Shown: positions 11,434 to 21,639, counted from the first letter of the stretch. The stretch is DNA of 64,000 nucleotides from Actinophytocola sp. (GCA_009377395.1 WHUB01000015.1:1-64000); one strand, 5' to 3'. Program-made: numbers and translations. The notes: generated from the letters alone by a model not told the origin.

Positions 11434-12206
11434 GCGCTCACCTCCGCGATCCGCGAGAACGAGTACGGCGGCCAGGGGCCGGTGAGGTGCAGGTCCAGCA
11501 GGGCGCGTTGCTCGTCCAGCTCCTTCACCGTCGCGGCGAAGTCGTCGGCGCTGGTGTCGTCGACGAGGTAGGCCGCATTGAGCACCATGCTGGCGCGCGT
11601 GCCGGTGAGGCGGGAGTGCTGCGGCGGGTGCCGTCGCGCCGCGACCGCCAGCGTGCCCAGCTCGGCATGGACCCGATCGGCGTGCCCGGCCGCGAGGTGC
11701 TCGGCGGCCTCCCTGGCACGCAGCTGCGCGCGGCGCCGGAGCAGGTATGCCCGTCCCGCCGATTCGCCGCTCACGGCCTCGCCGCTGGATGTGTCAGACC
11801 CGTTCGACGCGGCGAAAGCCTTGACACCCCATTCGGTCCGGCCCGTCAGCAGGTCCACTGTGGCCGAGAACGCGGCCTGGTGCTCGGTGAGCATCTCGCG
11901 GATCCGGTCGTCATCGTGATAGATCGTCGCGATGCGCACCGGCACCGTCGTCGCCGAGCGCGTCACCGCGCCGACGACCGCGTCGTGCGCCCTCGCCGTG
12001 GCGGCCAGCCAGTCCAGATCCTCCAGGTTCTGCCGGAGCTGCTGCTCGTCGGCCTCGGCACTGCTGACCGAGCTCACCACGGCGACCAGTCCGGCGGCGG
12101 CGACGGCCCGCACCGGCGCACCAGCCACCCCGGACAGCGCGGCGAGCCCACCGGGTTCCGGTCCGCGGGTGACCGCGTACAGCCACACCGCCGCGTCGTC
12201 AGTCAT
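11430..12206 (-). CDS. gvpL: Gas vesicle protein GvpL/GvpF
   Basis: Starts WLYAVTRG, contains ATTVPVRIATIYHDDDRIREML, ends LTGPWPPYSF. Confidence 0.9.
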   Translation of the reverse strand: MTDDAAVWLYAVTRGPEPGGLAALSGVAGAPVRAVAAAGLVAVVSSVSSAEADEQQLRQNLEDLDWLAATARAHDAVVGAVTRSATTVPVRIATIYHDDDRIREMLTEHQAAFSATVDLLTGRTEWGVKAFAASNGSDTSSGEAVSGESAGRAYLLRRRAQLRAREAAEHLAAGHADRVHAELGTLAVAARRHPPQHSRLTGTRASMVLNAAYLVDDTSADDFAATVKELDEQRALLDLHLTGPWPPYSFSRIAEVSA

Positions 12207-12567
12207 GGCGCGCGCCTTCCCGGACGTCGTCCGACTCCAACGAACGCCGGTCGCCGTCGCCCTCGATCTCGGCCAGCCGGTCGCGCAACCGCCGGTTCTC
12301 CCGTTCCAGCCGGTGGTCGCCCCGCAGCCACGGATCCCGCTCCCACCAGTCGATTCCGACCTCTCGTGCGGTTTCGAGCGAGGCGATCACCAGCCGCAGC
12401 TTGATCGTCAGCAGCTCGATGTCGAGCAGGTTCACCTGGATGTCGCCCGCGACGACCAGCCCCTTGTCGAGCACCCGCTCCAGCACGTCGGCGAGGTTGG
12501 CCGGTTCGTGGTTGCGCGATCCGGTCAGCTCGGGAGTCGCGGAACTACCGGGCGTCGGCGTCGTCAT
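12199..12567 (-). CDS. gvpJ: Gas vesicle protein, GvpJ/A family with charged C-terminus
   Basis: NLADVLERVLDKGLVVAGDIQVNLLDIELLTIKLRLVIASLETAREVGIDWW. Confidence 0.85.
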   Translation of the reverse strand: MTTPTPGSSATPELTGSRNHEPANLADVLERVLDKGLVVAGDIQVNLLDIELLTIKLRLVIASLETAREVGIDWWERDPWLRGDHRLERENRRLRDRLAEIEGDGDRRSLESDDVREGARHD

Positions 12568-12568
12568 G

Positions 12569-12856
12569 TCAGCCCCCGTTCCCGGGATTGCCCGCGCCGC
12601 GCGGGTACCGCTTCGTCCTGCGGTAGGAGAGCAGCTCGCCGCTGAGGTCGGTCTCGATCTCGTAGATGGCGAGCATGTCGGACGACGACGGGATCCGGTT
12701 CTGCTCGACCACCTCGACGCCGATCAGCCAGCCGTCGTCGGTCGGCGCCACCTCGGTGACCGCCGACGCCTCCTTGCCGGTCAGCTCGGCGACGCGCTCC
12801 AGTCCGGCCTGCGCCGCCTCCGTCGCCGACAGTTCGTTGCCGCCAGCCACCGTCAC
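12569..12856 (-). CDS. gvpO: Gas vesicle protein GvpO
   Basis: DGWLIGVEVVEQNRIPSSSDMLAIYEIETDLSGELLSYRRTKRYPRG. Confidence 0.9.
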   Translation of the reverse strand: MTVAGGNELSATEAAQAGLERVAELTGKEASAVTEVAPTDDGWLIGVEVVEQNRIPSSSDMLAIYEIETDLSGELLSYRRTKRYPRGAGNPGNGG

Positions 12857-13095
12857 TCACCCCCACCGGGCGCCGGCTCGGTCATCCGGTCGACCACGTC
12901 GTGCTGGACGTCGGCCTCATCCTCGGCGGAGATCTCGCCGGCCTCGCGCGCTTCCTCGGCGGCCTCCAGCTCGTGGCGGGCGGACGAGACGTCGGTGAGC
13001 TCGGCGTTGACGCGGTCCTGGATCACCTCACCGAGCTTGATCACGCCCCGGAACGGGGCCAGCGGCAGGCCGAGCAGCAGTGTCAGCAGTCCCAT
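12853..13095 (-). CDS. gvpG: Gas vesicle protein GvpG
   Basis: MGLLTLLLGLPLAPFRGVIKLGEVIQDRVNAEL. Confidence 0.9.
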   Translation of the reverse strand: MGLLTLLLGLPLAPFRGVIKLGEVIQDRVNAELTDVSSARHELEAAEEAREAGEISAEDEADVQHDVVDRMTEPAPGGGE

Positions 13096-13098
13096 GGC

Positions 13099-13863
13099 TC
13101 ACTCCTGCCGCTCGGTGACGACGAACTCGTACGGCGCCAGCGGGCCGAGCAGCTTCATGTTGACCCGGCCCTCCCACTCGTCGGCGAACCGTCCCACGAG
13201 GGATTCCACATCGGACTGTGCCGAGAGATTCGCGAGGCAGGCGACGTGGACGGCGTCCTCGTCGTGGGTCGGGTCGAGCGGAGCGATCTCGACGCCGAGG
13301 GATTCGAGCTCGGCGATGACGCGGCGGGTGTCGGCGTCGCGCTTGGCGGCCAGCCCGTTGTAGATCAACTCGCCGAGCGCGATCCGGTCGTTGCGCGCGC
13401 CGTCCTCGGGCTTGGTCGCGACCGCCTCCCGCAGTTGCGCGGCGTCCTCGGACTCGGCCAGCACCTCCTCGAGGATCGCGTCCTGCTGGTAGCGGCCCTT
13501 GACGACGTACTCGGCCTTGCCTTCCAGCTCATGCAGCGCGTTGACGAACTCGTCGTGGTGCTCGCGCAGCAGCTCCTCGGCGACCGCGTCCCGGGACGCG
13601 AGGACGGCGCCGAAGCGCATCGGCAGCACCGGCATCTCGGCGGCGGTGGTGTCGAGGATGTTCGCGTGCGCGGTGAGATCCTCCGGTTTGCCGAGCGGCC
13701 GGTCGGTCACGACCTCGCTCACCAGCGCCGCGACGTCGCCGACCCGGACGATGCTGACCTGGCCGGGCGGATCGCCCACGCCGCGCGTCTCGCGGTTGGT
13801 CATCACGTCGGCGGGGACGATGCCGTAGACGTACGTGGCCGGTTGCTGTTCGGTGGAGGTCAT
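13099..13863 (-). CDS. gvpF: Gas vesicle protein GvpF/GvpL
   Basis: [11 protein letters not shown]...[16 protein letters not shown]...[10 protein letters not shown]. Confidence 0.92.
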   Translation of the reverse strand: MTSTEQQPATYVYGIVPADVMTNRETRGVGDPPGQVSIVRVGDVAALVSEVVTDRPLGKPEDLTAHANILDTTAAEMPVLPMRFGAVLASRDAVAEELLREHHDEFVNALHELEGKAEYVVKGRYQQDAILEEVLAESEDAAQLREAVATKPEDGARNDRIALGELIYNGLAAKRDADTRRVIAELESLGVEIAPLDPTHDEDAVHVACLANLSAQSDVESLVGRFADEWEGRVNMKLLGPLAPYEFVVTERQE

Positions 13864-14258
13864 CGCCGGTCGTCCTTCCTCCGGTCAGCGGTCTGCCGTT
13901 CCTGTCCGTCGCCGAGGACGTCGCGCACCTTGTCCCCAGCGGCCTCGAGCGCGCCCTTGGTCTTCGACTTGGCGCCACCGCTCTGCATGTTCTCCATGAG
14001 GTCGGGCAGGCCCTGCTTCTCGGTGTCGGAGAGTTCGAGCCGGTTCACCGCCTCGGCGAACCGCAGGTAGGTGTCGACGCTGGCGACCACGATCCGCGCG
14101 TCGATGGTGAGCAGTTCGATGCCGACCAGCGACACCTGGACGTAGGCGTCGATCACCAGGCCCTTGTCGAGGATGGTGTCGATGACATCGGCGAGGCCGG
14201 AGGAGGACGGGTGGCCGGTGGCGCCGCCGCCTCCGGCGGGCTGTACCGCGGTCGTCAT
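13860..14258 (-). CDS. gvpA: Gas vesicle major structural protein GvpA with extended C-terminus
   Basis: [54 protein letters not shown] at 14258 inside the longer ORF 13860-14522. Confidence 0.92.
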   Translation of the reverse strand: MTTAVQPAGGGGATGHPSSSGLADVIDTILDKGLVIDAYVQVSLVGIELLTIDARIVVASVDTYLRFAEAVNRLELSDTEKQGLPDLMENMQSGGAKSKTKGALEAAGDKVRDVLGDGQERQTADRRKDDRR

Positions 14259-14944
14259 GCGGTGGCCCCCTTCTTGCCGCGCTTGCTCCGGGCCGGGCGT
14301 TGTCGCTCGTTCTCGCCGTGCAGCACGGTTTCGGCCATCACCCGCCGCTGGAAATCGCGCAGCTCCCGGCGGGCTCGCCTGGCACGGCCGCGGGCGCGGC
14401 CGGTGACCCGGCCGGACAGCCCGTGCGGGTGGTGTTCGACGACCAGCATCACGCGGGTCAGCGTCGGCGCCAGCTCGTGGAACGTGGTCGCGCCTTCGAT
14501 GGCGTGCCGGTCGTCTCGCCACAGGATGCGCTCACCCGGGGTCTCGTCCATGATCTCGACCTCGGCACCGTTCGCCCAGGCACGGCAGGCCGCGTCCGGC
14601 GACACTCCGACGTCGACGGAGGCGACGACGTCGCTGGGGTTGCTGCGGTTCTCGCGAGGTTCCTTCTCGGGACCGGACTCGGAGCCGCGCTGGCGTGGGA
14701 TGGCCGCCTTGACCCGCTGGCCCGCGCCCGACAACTTCGTCGTCATCTTCGTCTTCATGGTCGCTATCTCCTTGCGCTGTGCTGTCGCGTCGCTCGACGC
14801 GAACTCGTTCAGCCGCCGAGTCGTGGCACTGACCCGGTCCGTCACCGAGGACGTCGCCCGCTGAGCGACGGTGCCCGCGAGAGCCCGCATCGCCTGGCTG
14901 AGCTGGTCCGCCGGTGCGGTGCGCTCGATGGGTCTGGTCGTCAT
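14255..14944 (-). CDS. SRPBCC-domain gas vesicle-associated protein (GvpZ-like)
   Basis: [35 protein letters not shown]...[23 protein letters not shown]-like segment embedded in the gvp operon. Confidence 0.7.
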   Translation of the reverse strand: MTTRPIERTAPADQLSQAMRALAGTVAQRATSSVTDRVSATTRRLNEFASSDATAQRKEIATMKTKMTTKLSGAGQRVKAAIPRQRGSESGPEKEPRENRSNPSDVVASVDVGVSPDAACRAWANGAEVEIMDETPGERILWRDDRHAIEGATTFHELAPTLTRVMLVVEHHPHGLSGRVTGRARGRARRARRELRDFQRRVMAETVLHGENERQRPARSKRGKKGATA

Positions 14945-14947
14945 GGG

Positions 14948-15439
14948 TCACCTCCGGGTCCGCCGCACCGGGGCGCGCTCCGTGGTGCCGCTCCGGGTCC
15001 GCCGGGTGGTGGCGGTGGAGCGTGACCGGCTCGCTGCCGTGCCGCTGCCACTGCGCCGTCGCGTGGGCTCGGGTTCCTCGGCGGCTTCCGGCTCGGCCGG
15101 TTCCGGTTCGGACGGTTCGCTCTCCGCCGCCTGGGGCTCGGGGAGATTGCCGGTGTCGCGCAGCCGTTGGTTGAGGGCCTCGATCCGGCTGGTGGCCGCC
15201 GAGAAGGCCGCCGACTTGGCCGCTCCCGCCAGGTCACCGCGGACCGACTCGCTGATCTCGTTGATCTCGGGGGAGGAGAGCGCGCGCCGCATCAGGCGCT
15301 CGAACACCTCCCGTGGCGGGTTGGCGAGGATCCCGGTCGCGCTCGCCGCCGCCGCCATCATCGCCAACCGCATTTTGCGGGTGCGCCCGAAGACGTAACC
15401 CGCTCCGATAGCCACAGCTACCCGTGCCCCGGTCTTCAT
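14948..15439 (-). CDS. Gas vesicle cluster-associated protein (GvpY-like), Ala-rich N-terminus and basic C-terminus
   Basis: MKTGARVAVAIGAGYVFGRTRKMRLAMMAAAASATGI...; first gene of the gvp operon. Confidence 0.6.
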   Translation of the reverse strand: MKTGARVAVAIGAGYVFGRTRKMRLAMMAAAASATGILANPPREVFERLMRRALSSPEINEISESVRGDLAGAAKSAAFSAATSRIEALNQRLRDTGNLPEPQAAESEPSEPEPAEPEAAEEPEPTRRRSGSGTAASRSRSTATTRRTRSGTTERAPVRRTRR

Positions 15440-15671
15440 GATGCTTCTCCTTCGCGCCCACCGGCCGGCTCCCGCCGACGCCGACTACCCCCGGGCCTCG
15501 GGGCCAAACCGCGCCGAGCGCGGTCCCGGCGGAAGTTGCTCCGTACGGCAGAGCGGAGCGTGTCCAGACGGGCGAACAAGGGACTGTGACCAAGAACATA
15601 AACCGCGCAAGACAGCGGAATCGGTCATCTATCTACAATCGAAGTGATAGGGGAAATGGAGTGGTCAAACC

Positions 15672-15839
15672 ATGGGTACCGACGGGCAGTGGGTCCGCAC
15701 CTACAACGACGCGAGCGTGAAGATCTTCCTGGCCGAGCGGGAGCGGGAGCTGGCCGAGCTGGCGGCGCGTCGTCAGCGCGTGCACGAGTTCGGCCGTCGC
15801 GCGTGGCGCAGTCTGCGGACGCGTAAGCAGCCGGTGTAG
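15672..15839 (+). CDS. Small hypothetical protein (55 aa), divergent from gvp operon
   Basis: MGTDGQWVRTYNDASVKIFLAERERELAELAARRQRVHEFGRRAWRSLRTRKQPV; ORF with plausible upstream AT-rich region. Confidence 0.45.
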   Translation: MGTDGQWVRTYNDASVKIFLAERERELAELAARRQRVHEFGRRAWRSLRTRKQPV

Positions 15840-15929
15840 CGGCGCGGCGTTCGGCGGTTCAGCCGGTTACCGTCACGCTGAGTATGCTGGCTGGCAGGGA
15901 AAACCATCCCGTGTTGAGGAGGGACGCTC

Positions 15930-16532
15930 GTGGGTGTAGCCGGATGGATCATTCTCGGCGTGATCGTCCTGGTGGTCGTGATCCTCGTGCTCGTCGTGAT
16001 CTCGATGTACAACGGGCTCGTCAAACGCCGCAACGCCTACCAGAACGCCTTCGCGCAGATCGACGTGCAGCTCACCCGGCGGCACGACCTGATCCCGAAC
16101 CTGGTCGAGACCGCGAAGGGGTACATGAAGCACGAGCGGGAGACGCTGGAGGCGGTCGTCGCGGCGCGCACCGGCGCGGTCGACGCGCAGCAGGGGGCGC
16201 GGCAGAACCCGGGTGACCCGAGCGCGATGGGCAAGCTCTCGCAGCAGGAGAACGCGTTGACGCAGACCCTCGGCAGGCTGTTCGCGTTGCAGGAGAGCTA
16301 CCCGGATCTCAAGGCGAACCAGAACATGATGCAGCTCTCCGAGGAGCTGAGCTCGACCGAGAACCGGGTCGCGTTCGCGCGGCAGGCGTACAACGACTCG
16401 GTGATGGCCTACAACAACAAGCGCGAGGTCTTCCCGTCGAACATCTTCGCCGGGATGTTCGGGTTCAAGGAGGCGGCGCTGCTCGAGGTGGACCGGCCGG
16501 AGATGCGGCAGGCGCCCGAGGTGTCGTTCTGA
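15930..16532 (+). CDS. LemA family protein
   Basis: N-terminal TM, YNGLVKRRNAYQNAFAQIDVQLTRRHDLIPNLVETAKGYMKHE. Confidence 0.95.
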   Translation: MGVAGWIILGVIVLVVVILVLVVISMYNGLVKRRNAYQNAFAQIDVQLTRRHDLIPNLVETAKGYMKHERETLEAVVAARTGAVDAQQGARQNPGDPSAMGKLSQQENALTQTLGRLFALQESYPDLKANQNMMQLSEELSSTENRVAFARQAYNDSVMAYNNKREVFPSNIFAGMFGFKEAALLEVDRPEMRQAPEVSF

Positions 16533-16554
16533 CCCGCCTCGCCGGCCGAAGGCC

Positions 16555-18459
16555 ATGAACTTCTTCGAGCGCCAGACCCAGGTGCGCAAGGTGTCCGCGC
16601 GCCTGGTGTTGCTGTTCGTCGTCGCGGTCGTCGGCATCATCGCCGTGATCGACGCCGCCGCATTCCTGCTGCTCGCGCGGGAACGGCAGGACACCGCCGA
16701 CATGATCACGGTGCTGTCGTGGCTGACCCTGCTGTTGCTGCTGCTCATCGTGGCGACGTCCTTCTTCCGGATGCTGAGCCTGCGCAACGGCGGTGGCGGC
16801 AAGGTCGCCCGCGCCGTCGGCGGCGTGTACGTGCCTGAGGACACCACCGACCCGCAGCTGCGCAGGCTGCGCAACGTCGTCGAGGAGATCGCGATCGCGT
16901 CCGGCACGCCGGTGCCCGAGCTGTACCTGCTGCCGCGCGAACAGGGCATCAACGCGTTCGCGGCGGGCTGGTCGCCGTCGGACGCCGCCGTCGCCGTCAC
17001 CCGGGGCACGCTGGAACGGCTCAACCGTGACGAGTTACAGGGCGTCATCGCGCACGAGTTCAGCCACGTCGTCAACGGCGACATGCGGCTCAACATCCGC
17101 CTGATGGGAGTGCTGTTCGGCATCCTGGCGCTCGCCGTCATCGGGCGGATGGCGCTCTACGCCGGCCGGGGACGCAACGGGATGCCGATCGCCGTCGTCG
17201 GGCTGATCGCGATCGTGGCGGGCTACATCGGACTGTTCTGCGGCCGGTTGATCAAGGCGGCGGTGTCGCGGCAACGGGAGTACCTGGCCGACGCGTCGGC
17301 GGTGCAGTTCACCCGGCAGACCGAGGGCATCGCGGGCGCGCTGAAGAAGATCGGCGGGCTCGACGCGGGCTCGCGGTTGCGCACCGGCAAGGCCGACGAC
17401 GTCAGCCACATGCTCTTCGGCGAGGGCAGGCGGTTCTCGTCGATGTTCGCCACCCATCCGCCGCTCGAGCAGCGGATCAAGCAGCTCGACCCGAGCTTCG
17501 ACCCGGCCGAGCTGTCGGCGCTGCAGCAGCGGTGGTCCTCGGCGCCACCGTCGGGCCTGGCGGAGGACGCCGCGCTCGGCCTCGCCCCGGCGCCGCCGGC
17601 AGCAGCGCGGGCACCGGAGCGGCTTCCGGTCAGTCCCGACAGCGTCGTCGCCGGCATCGGCGACCCGTCGGCGTCGTCGTACCAGCAGGGGCACGACCTG
17701 TTGCGGCGCATCCCGGCGGAGTTCGCCGGCAAGGCCCGCCGCGCCGAGACCGTCGTGCCGCTGATCTTCGGCTTGCTCATGGCGACCGCCGAGACGCCGC
17801 GACGAAACCAGCACGCCGCGCTCGCCGCGCGGTACGGCCAGGGCTTCGCGGACACCGTGCGGCAGGAAGGCGACGCGTTGCGCGGGCTCGCGCCCGAGCT
17901 GCGGCTGCCGCTGGCGGAGCTGGCGTTCTCCGCGCTGCGCCGCCGCGAGGAGCAGGAGCTGGAGCAGGTCATGGCCACCGTCGGCGACCTGATCAGCGCT
18001 GACGGCGTGGTCGACGTGTTCGAGTACTGCCTGTCGACTTTGCTGCACACCGAGCTGCACGAGGTGTTGCACCACCGGCCGCCGTGGCGGGAGCGCAGGC
18101 AGCGGCTCGCCGGGAACGAACGGGCGGTGGCCACGCTGTTCGCGGTGCTCGCCCGCATCGGCAGTGACGACCCGCGCGCGGGCATCGCCGCCTACGAGGC
18201 GGGACAGGCCAGGGTGCTGCCGGGGACGTCGATCCCGTTCGCCGCGCCGGACGACGGGCTGATCGCGCTGGACGCGGTGTGGCCGGTGCTCGACGGGCTG
18301 CCCGGGCCGGAGAAGGCGCGCCTCGTCGAGGGGCTGGTGCTGGTGGTCGGCAACGACGGTGTGATGACGCTGGCCGAGATCGAGCTGCTGCGCACCGTGT
18401 GCGCGCTGCTGCACGCGCCGATGCCGCCGATGCCGGCCCCCGACGCTGAGTACCACTGA
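16555..18459 (+). CDS. M48 family metallopeptidase (HtpX-like) with large C-terminal extension (TerB-like region)
   Basis: HEFSHVVNGD (HExxH), two N-terminal TM helices; C-terminal helical region after about aa 330. Confidence 0.92.
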   Translation: MNFFERQTQVRKVSARLVLLFVVAVVGIIAVIDAAAFLLLARERQDTADMITVLSWLTLLLLLLIVATSFFRMLSLRNGGGGKVARAVGGVYVPEDTTDPQLRRLRNVVEEIAIASGTPVPELYLLPREQGINAFAAGWSPSDAAVAVTRGTLERLNRDELQGVIAHEFSHVVNGDMRLNIRLMGVLFGILALAVIGRMALYAGRGRNGMPIAVVGLIAIVAGYIGLFCGRLIKAAVSRQREYLADASAVQFTRQTEGIAGALKKIGGLDAGSRLRTGKADDVSHMLFGEGRRFSSMFATHPPLEQRIKQLDPSFDPAELSALQQRWSSAPPSGLAEDAALGLAPAPPAAARAPERLPVSPDSVVAGIGDPSASSYQQGHDLLRRIPAEFAGKARRAETVVPLIFGLLMATAETPRRNQHAALAARYGQGFADTVRQEGDALRGLAPELRLPLAELAFSALRRREEQELEQVMATVGDLISADGVVDVFEYCLSTLLHTELHEVLHHRPPWRERRQRLAGNERAVATLFAVLARIGSDDPRAGIAAYEAGQARVLPGTSIPFAAPDDGLIALDAVWPVLDGLPGPEKARLVEGLVLVVGNDGVMTLAEIELLRTVCALLHAPMPPMPAPDAEYH

Positions 18460-18591
18460 GCCTGGTACGTCCGGATGGACCGAATGTAACAATTCGTCTT
18501 TTTCTCGGTCGGGTGACAACCCATACCCATCCAGGGGACGACTACCTGTCGAAGGCGCGGCGTGGGCCCGCCCATGAGCAGGGAGGCATGG

Positions 18592-20376
18592 ATGTCTCGT
18601 CCAACCCGATCTTTACGATCACGCCGCGTACGGACGGCGCTCGTGGTCTTGTCGGCCAGCACGCTCGCCGCGGCGGTGATCCCCGTCGCGGCCACGGGAT
18701 CGGCCGCGGAGCCGGTCGCCACGGCAGAGTGCCCGGATCCGTTCCCGATCGAGAGCCTTGAAGAGGGCCAGCCCGTCAGCGGCCTCACCGTCAGTCGCGG
18801 CACCGAGCCCGACGAGATCACCGGCGAGATCGTCGGCACGCTCGACGACGGCATCGCTCCCGGCATGGACATGATCATCGCCAGGCTGTCCGGCTCCGAG
18901 ATCACCAACCCGGACGGCACCGTGAAGCGCGGCATCTGGGCAGGCATGTCCGGTTCTCCGGTGTACGCCGAGGACGGCAGGCTGATCGGCGCGGTGTCGT
19001 ACGGCCTGTCCTGGAGTCCCAGCGACTACGCCGGCATCACCCCGGCCGCGGAGATGTACCGCGTGCGCGACTACGGCGGCGCCACGCTGAGCCGCACGGT
19101 GGAGGTCCCCGACTCGATGGCTCGGACCATGCGAGCCGACGGTGCCTCGATGGCGCAGACCGACCAGGGTTTCCGCCGGTTGCGGCTGCCGATCGCGGTC
19201 TCCGGTGGGCTGTCCGACAAGCGGATCGACCGGACCGCCGAGCGGTTCGACCGCCCGGCGCAGCGGTTGATCTCGGGCCCGGGGGCGGGACTGGCCGAGG
19301 AGCCGACGGACATCGTTCCCGGCGGAAACCTCGCGGGTTCGCTGTCCTACGGCGACATGTCGCTGACCGGGACGGGCACCGCGACCGCCTTGTGCGATGA
19401 CGGCATTCTGGCCTTCGGACACCCTTTCCTGTGGTCGGGCAAGAGCACGCTGAGCATGCACGGTGCCAAGGCACTCTACGTCGAGACCGACCAGTTCTTC
19501 GGATCCTACAAGATCTCCAACCCGACCGGCCCGGTCGGCCAGATCACCCAGGACCGGCTGGCCGCGATTCTCGGCATACCGGGCTTGACGCCGCCGACCA
19601 CGACGGTCACGTCGCACGTCACGGCGACGAACGGCAACGAGCGTGACGGCACCACGAAGATCACCCAGCAGGACTGGACGGACTACATCTCCGCCCTGCA
19701 CCTGCTGGTGAACCAGGACCGGGTGTTCGACCAGATCGGCAAGGGCTCCGCGGCAGCCGGTCTGACCGTCGACCTGAAAACGGCCACGGGTGACAGCCTG
19801 CGGTTCTCCAGGTCCGACGTCTACGCCAGCTCGTGGGACATCTCCATCGCCACCGTGGACGACATCTGGTGGCAGCTCTACCGGATCCTGAACAACAAGT
19901 TCGAGAAGGTCGAGATCACCGACGTCACCCTGACCAGCGACCTCGAGGACGCCTTCCGCGCGCTGCGTGTCGGCACGGTGCAGCGCCGGGTCGCCGGTAC
20001 ATGGGTCACCCTCGACCGCGACAACACCGTGCGGGTGCCGGCCGGTTCGACCTTGGTGCTTCGTACGCGGCTGCTGCCACGGGGCGACAGCGTGGCGTCG
20101 GCGCGATGGGTGCGGACGGATGTCAAGGTGCCCAACCAGCCGCGCCGCGGCGGCACGCTGCGGGTCGCGGGCGGCGGATCGATCTTCACCGGAACCGGTG
20201 GCGCGGACTCGCTGGAGGAGATGCTCAGGCTGATGAGGCGAGCGCCGCACAACAACGATGTGGTGGCGAGCCTGCGAGTTCGCACCGGCGACGGCCCGGT
20301 CCTGCGGAAAGCCACGGGCACGACCGATTCGCACACGAGCGGATGGCGGTGGTTCGACATCCGCGTCATCCGCTGA
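18592..20376 (+). CDS. SpoIVB peptidase S55-domain protein, secreted
   Basis: Signal peptide (MSRPTRSLRSRRVRTALVVLSASTLAAAVIPVAATGSAAEP), KRGIWAGMSGSPVYAEDGRLIGAVSYGL catalytic-Ser motif, ILAFGHPFLWSG. Confidence 0.88.
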   Translation: MSRPTRSLRSRRVRTALVVLSASTLAAAVIPVAATGSAAEPVATAECPDPFPIESLEEGQPVSGLTVSRGTEPDEITGEIVGTLDDGIAPGMDMIIARLSGSEITNPDGTVKRGIWAGMSGSPVYAEDGRLIGAVSYGLSWSPSDYAGITPAAEMYRVRDYGGATLSRTVEVPDSMARTMRADGASMAQTDQGFRRLRLPIAVSGGLSDKRIDRTAERFDRPAQRLISGPGAGLAEEPTDIVPGGNLAGSLSYGDMSLTGTGTATALCDDGILAFGHPFLWSGKSTLSMHGAKALYVETDQFFGSYKISNPTGPVGQITQDRLAAILGIPGLTPPTTTVTSHVTATNGNERDGTTKITQQDWTDYISALHLLVNQDRVFDQIGKGSAAAGLTVDLKTATGDSLRFSRSDVYASSWDISIATVDDIWWQLYRILNNKFEKVEITDVTLTSDLEDAFRALRVGTVQRRVAGTWVTLDRDNTVRVPAGSTLVLRTRLLPRGDSVASARWVRTDVKVPNQPRRGGTLRVAGGGSIFTGTGGADSLEEMLRLMRRAPHNNDVVASLRVRTGDGPVLRKATGTTDSHTSGWRWFDIRVIR

Positions 20377-20383
20377 TCACCCG

Positions 20384-20420
20384 GTGGCCCCTTCCTGGCT
20401 CTCAGCCAGGAGGGGGCCAC
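20384..20420. terminator. Long near-perfect hairpin between S55 gene and integrase gene
   Basis: GTGGCCCCTTCCTGGCT-CTC-AGCCAGGAGGGGGCCAC, 17-bp stem with one G-U; overlaps the integrase 3' end. Confidence 0.8.
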
Positions 20421-21583
20421 TCTCCGTCGGTGCCCTGCCGGTGTCGCGCGTCGGCGAGCAGCTGTGCCAGCGCGTGCACCGGCGAGGTCTCCAGCTTGTG
20501 CCGGTGCGCGTCGTAGTGGTCGCGGGTGGTGCGGATGTCGGCGTGCCCGAGCAGGTCCTGCACCTTCTGCACCGGGACGTCGTTGGCCAGCAGCAGCGTG
20601 CCGGTGGTGCGCCGCGCGGTGTGTGGGCTGATCGACTCCGCACCTGAGATGCTGGCCGCCCGCGCCTGGCTGCGCAGCAGATGCCAGACGTGGCGCTGCG
20701 TCAGCGGTTTTCCGCCCGGCTTCGCCGGGTCGTACGGGTGCGGCGTGGTCGCGAGCAACGGGCCGGTCAGCCCGTCGGCGTCGACGCCAAGGCGGTCGGC
20801 CCTGCGCGCCAGGTACCGGCTCAGCGGGTGCAGCGCGGCGGGTGCGAGCGGCACCAGGTCGCGGTGCCCGCCCTTGGCGGCGTAGCGCAGGATCGTGTGG
20901 CCCGCGTCGGTGTCGAGGTCTTCGATCCGGGCGGCGGTGATCGCCGAGACCCGCACGCCGGTGTAGAAGAGCAGCGCCACCACGGCCGCGTCGCGCCAGG
21001 ACGCCTCGGTGTCGTTGCGGGTGGCGCGGTGTTCGACGTGGTTGAGCAGCCGCGCGGCCGCGGCGCCGTCCAGCGCGGGCAGGGGAGAGGTTCTGCCGCG
21101 CTTGGGTCGCGACACGGCGGCGACCGGGTTGCGCTCGGTGACGTCGTTGGACTGGAGGTAGCGGTACCAGCTCGACACCCCGGCGAGCGTGCGCGTGATC
21201 GTCGATGCCGACGCGGGCCGGGGCACGCCGTCCTTGCCGGTGACGGTGAGCGTGTTCTTCCAGGCGTCGACGTCGGCCCGGCGGGCCCGCAGCGGGTCGA
21301 GCCCGGTGCGCTCGCACCACGACAGCCACGCCGCCAGGTCCGCGTAGTACGCCCGGCGGGTGTGCTCGGTCTTGTCCGTCTCGAGCCACAGCACGGTGAT
21401 CTGCCGGACGCCGTAGCGGTCGAGCGGGTCGGCGGGCGGTAGCGCGGGCAACAGCTCGACCGCCGCGGTGATCGCCTCACGGAGACCGGCCTGGGTGCCG
21501 GCAGTCAGCTCGGGCACGCGGCTCTGATCGCGGGTCGTACTGAGGGCGTCTCCGGAATGCTCGGTCATAACTGGCATTATCAC
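20402..21583 (-). CDS. Tyrosine-type recombinase/integrase
   Basis: Catalytic R (TGVRVSAI), K (AAKGGHRDL), HTARR, LGHADIRTTRDHY; SAM-like N-terminal domain. Confidence 0.95.
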   Translation of the reverse strand: MIMPVMTEHSGDALSTTRDQSRVPELTAGTQAGLREAITAAVELLPALPPADPLDRYGVRQITVLWLETDKTEHTRRAYYADLAAWLSWCERTGLDPLRARRADVDAWKNTLTVTGKDGVPRPASASTITRTLAGVSSWYRYLQSNDVTERNPVAAVSRPKRGRTSPLPALDGAAAARLLNHVEHRATRNDTEASWRDAAVVALLFYTGVRVSAITAARIEDLDTDAGHTILRYAAKGGHRDLVPLAPAALHPLSRYLARRADRLGVDADGLTGPLLATTPHPYDPAKPGGKPLTQRHVWHLLRSQARAASISGAESISPHTARRTTGTLLLANDVPVQKVQDLLGHADIRTTRDHYDAHRHKLETSPVHALAQLLADARHRQGTDGEWPPPG

Positions 21584-21620
21584 CGAGCAAGATCACTACA
21601 AGATTGAGCAGTATCGCGTG

Positions 21621-21639
21621 TCGTGTAATAGAAACACGA
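21621..21639. promoter_or_regulatory. Inverted repeat TCGTGT-N7-ACACGA in divergent intergenic region
   Basis: TCGTGT aatagaa ACACGA. Confidence 0.5.

Noticed and set aside
20402-21583. Integrase as marker of a prophage or ICE
   Set aside because: No phage, conjugation, replication or tRNA att features are seen around it; neighbours are ordinary chromosomal genes.
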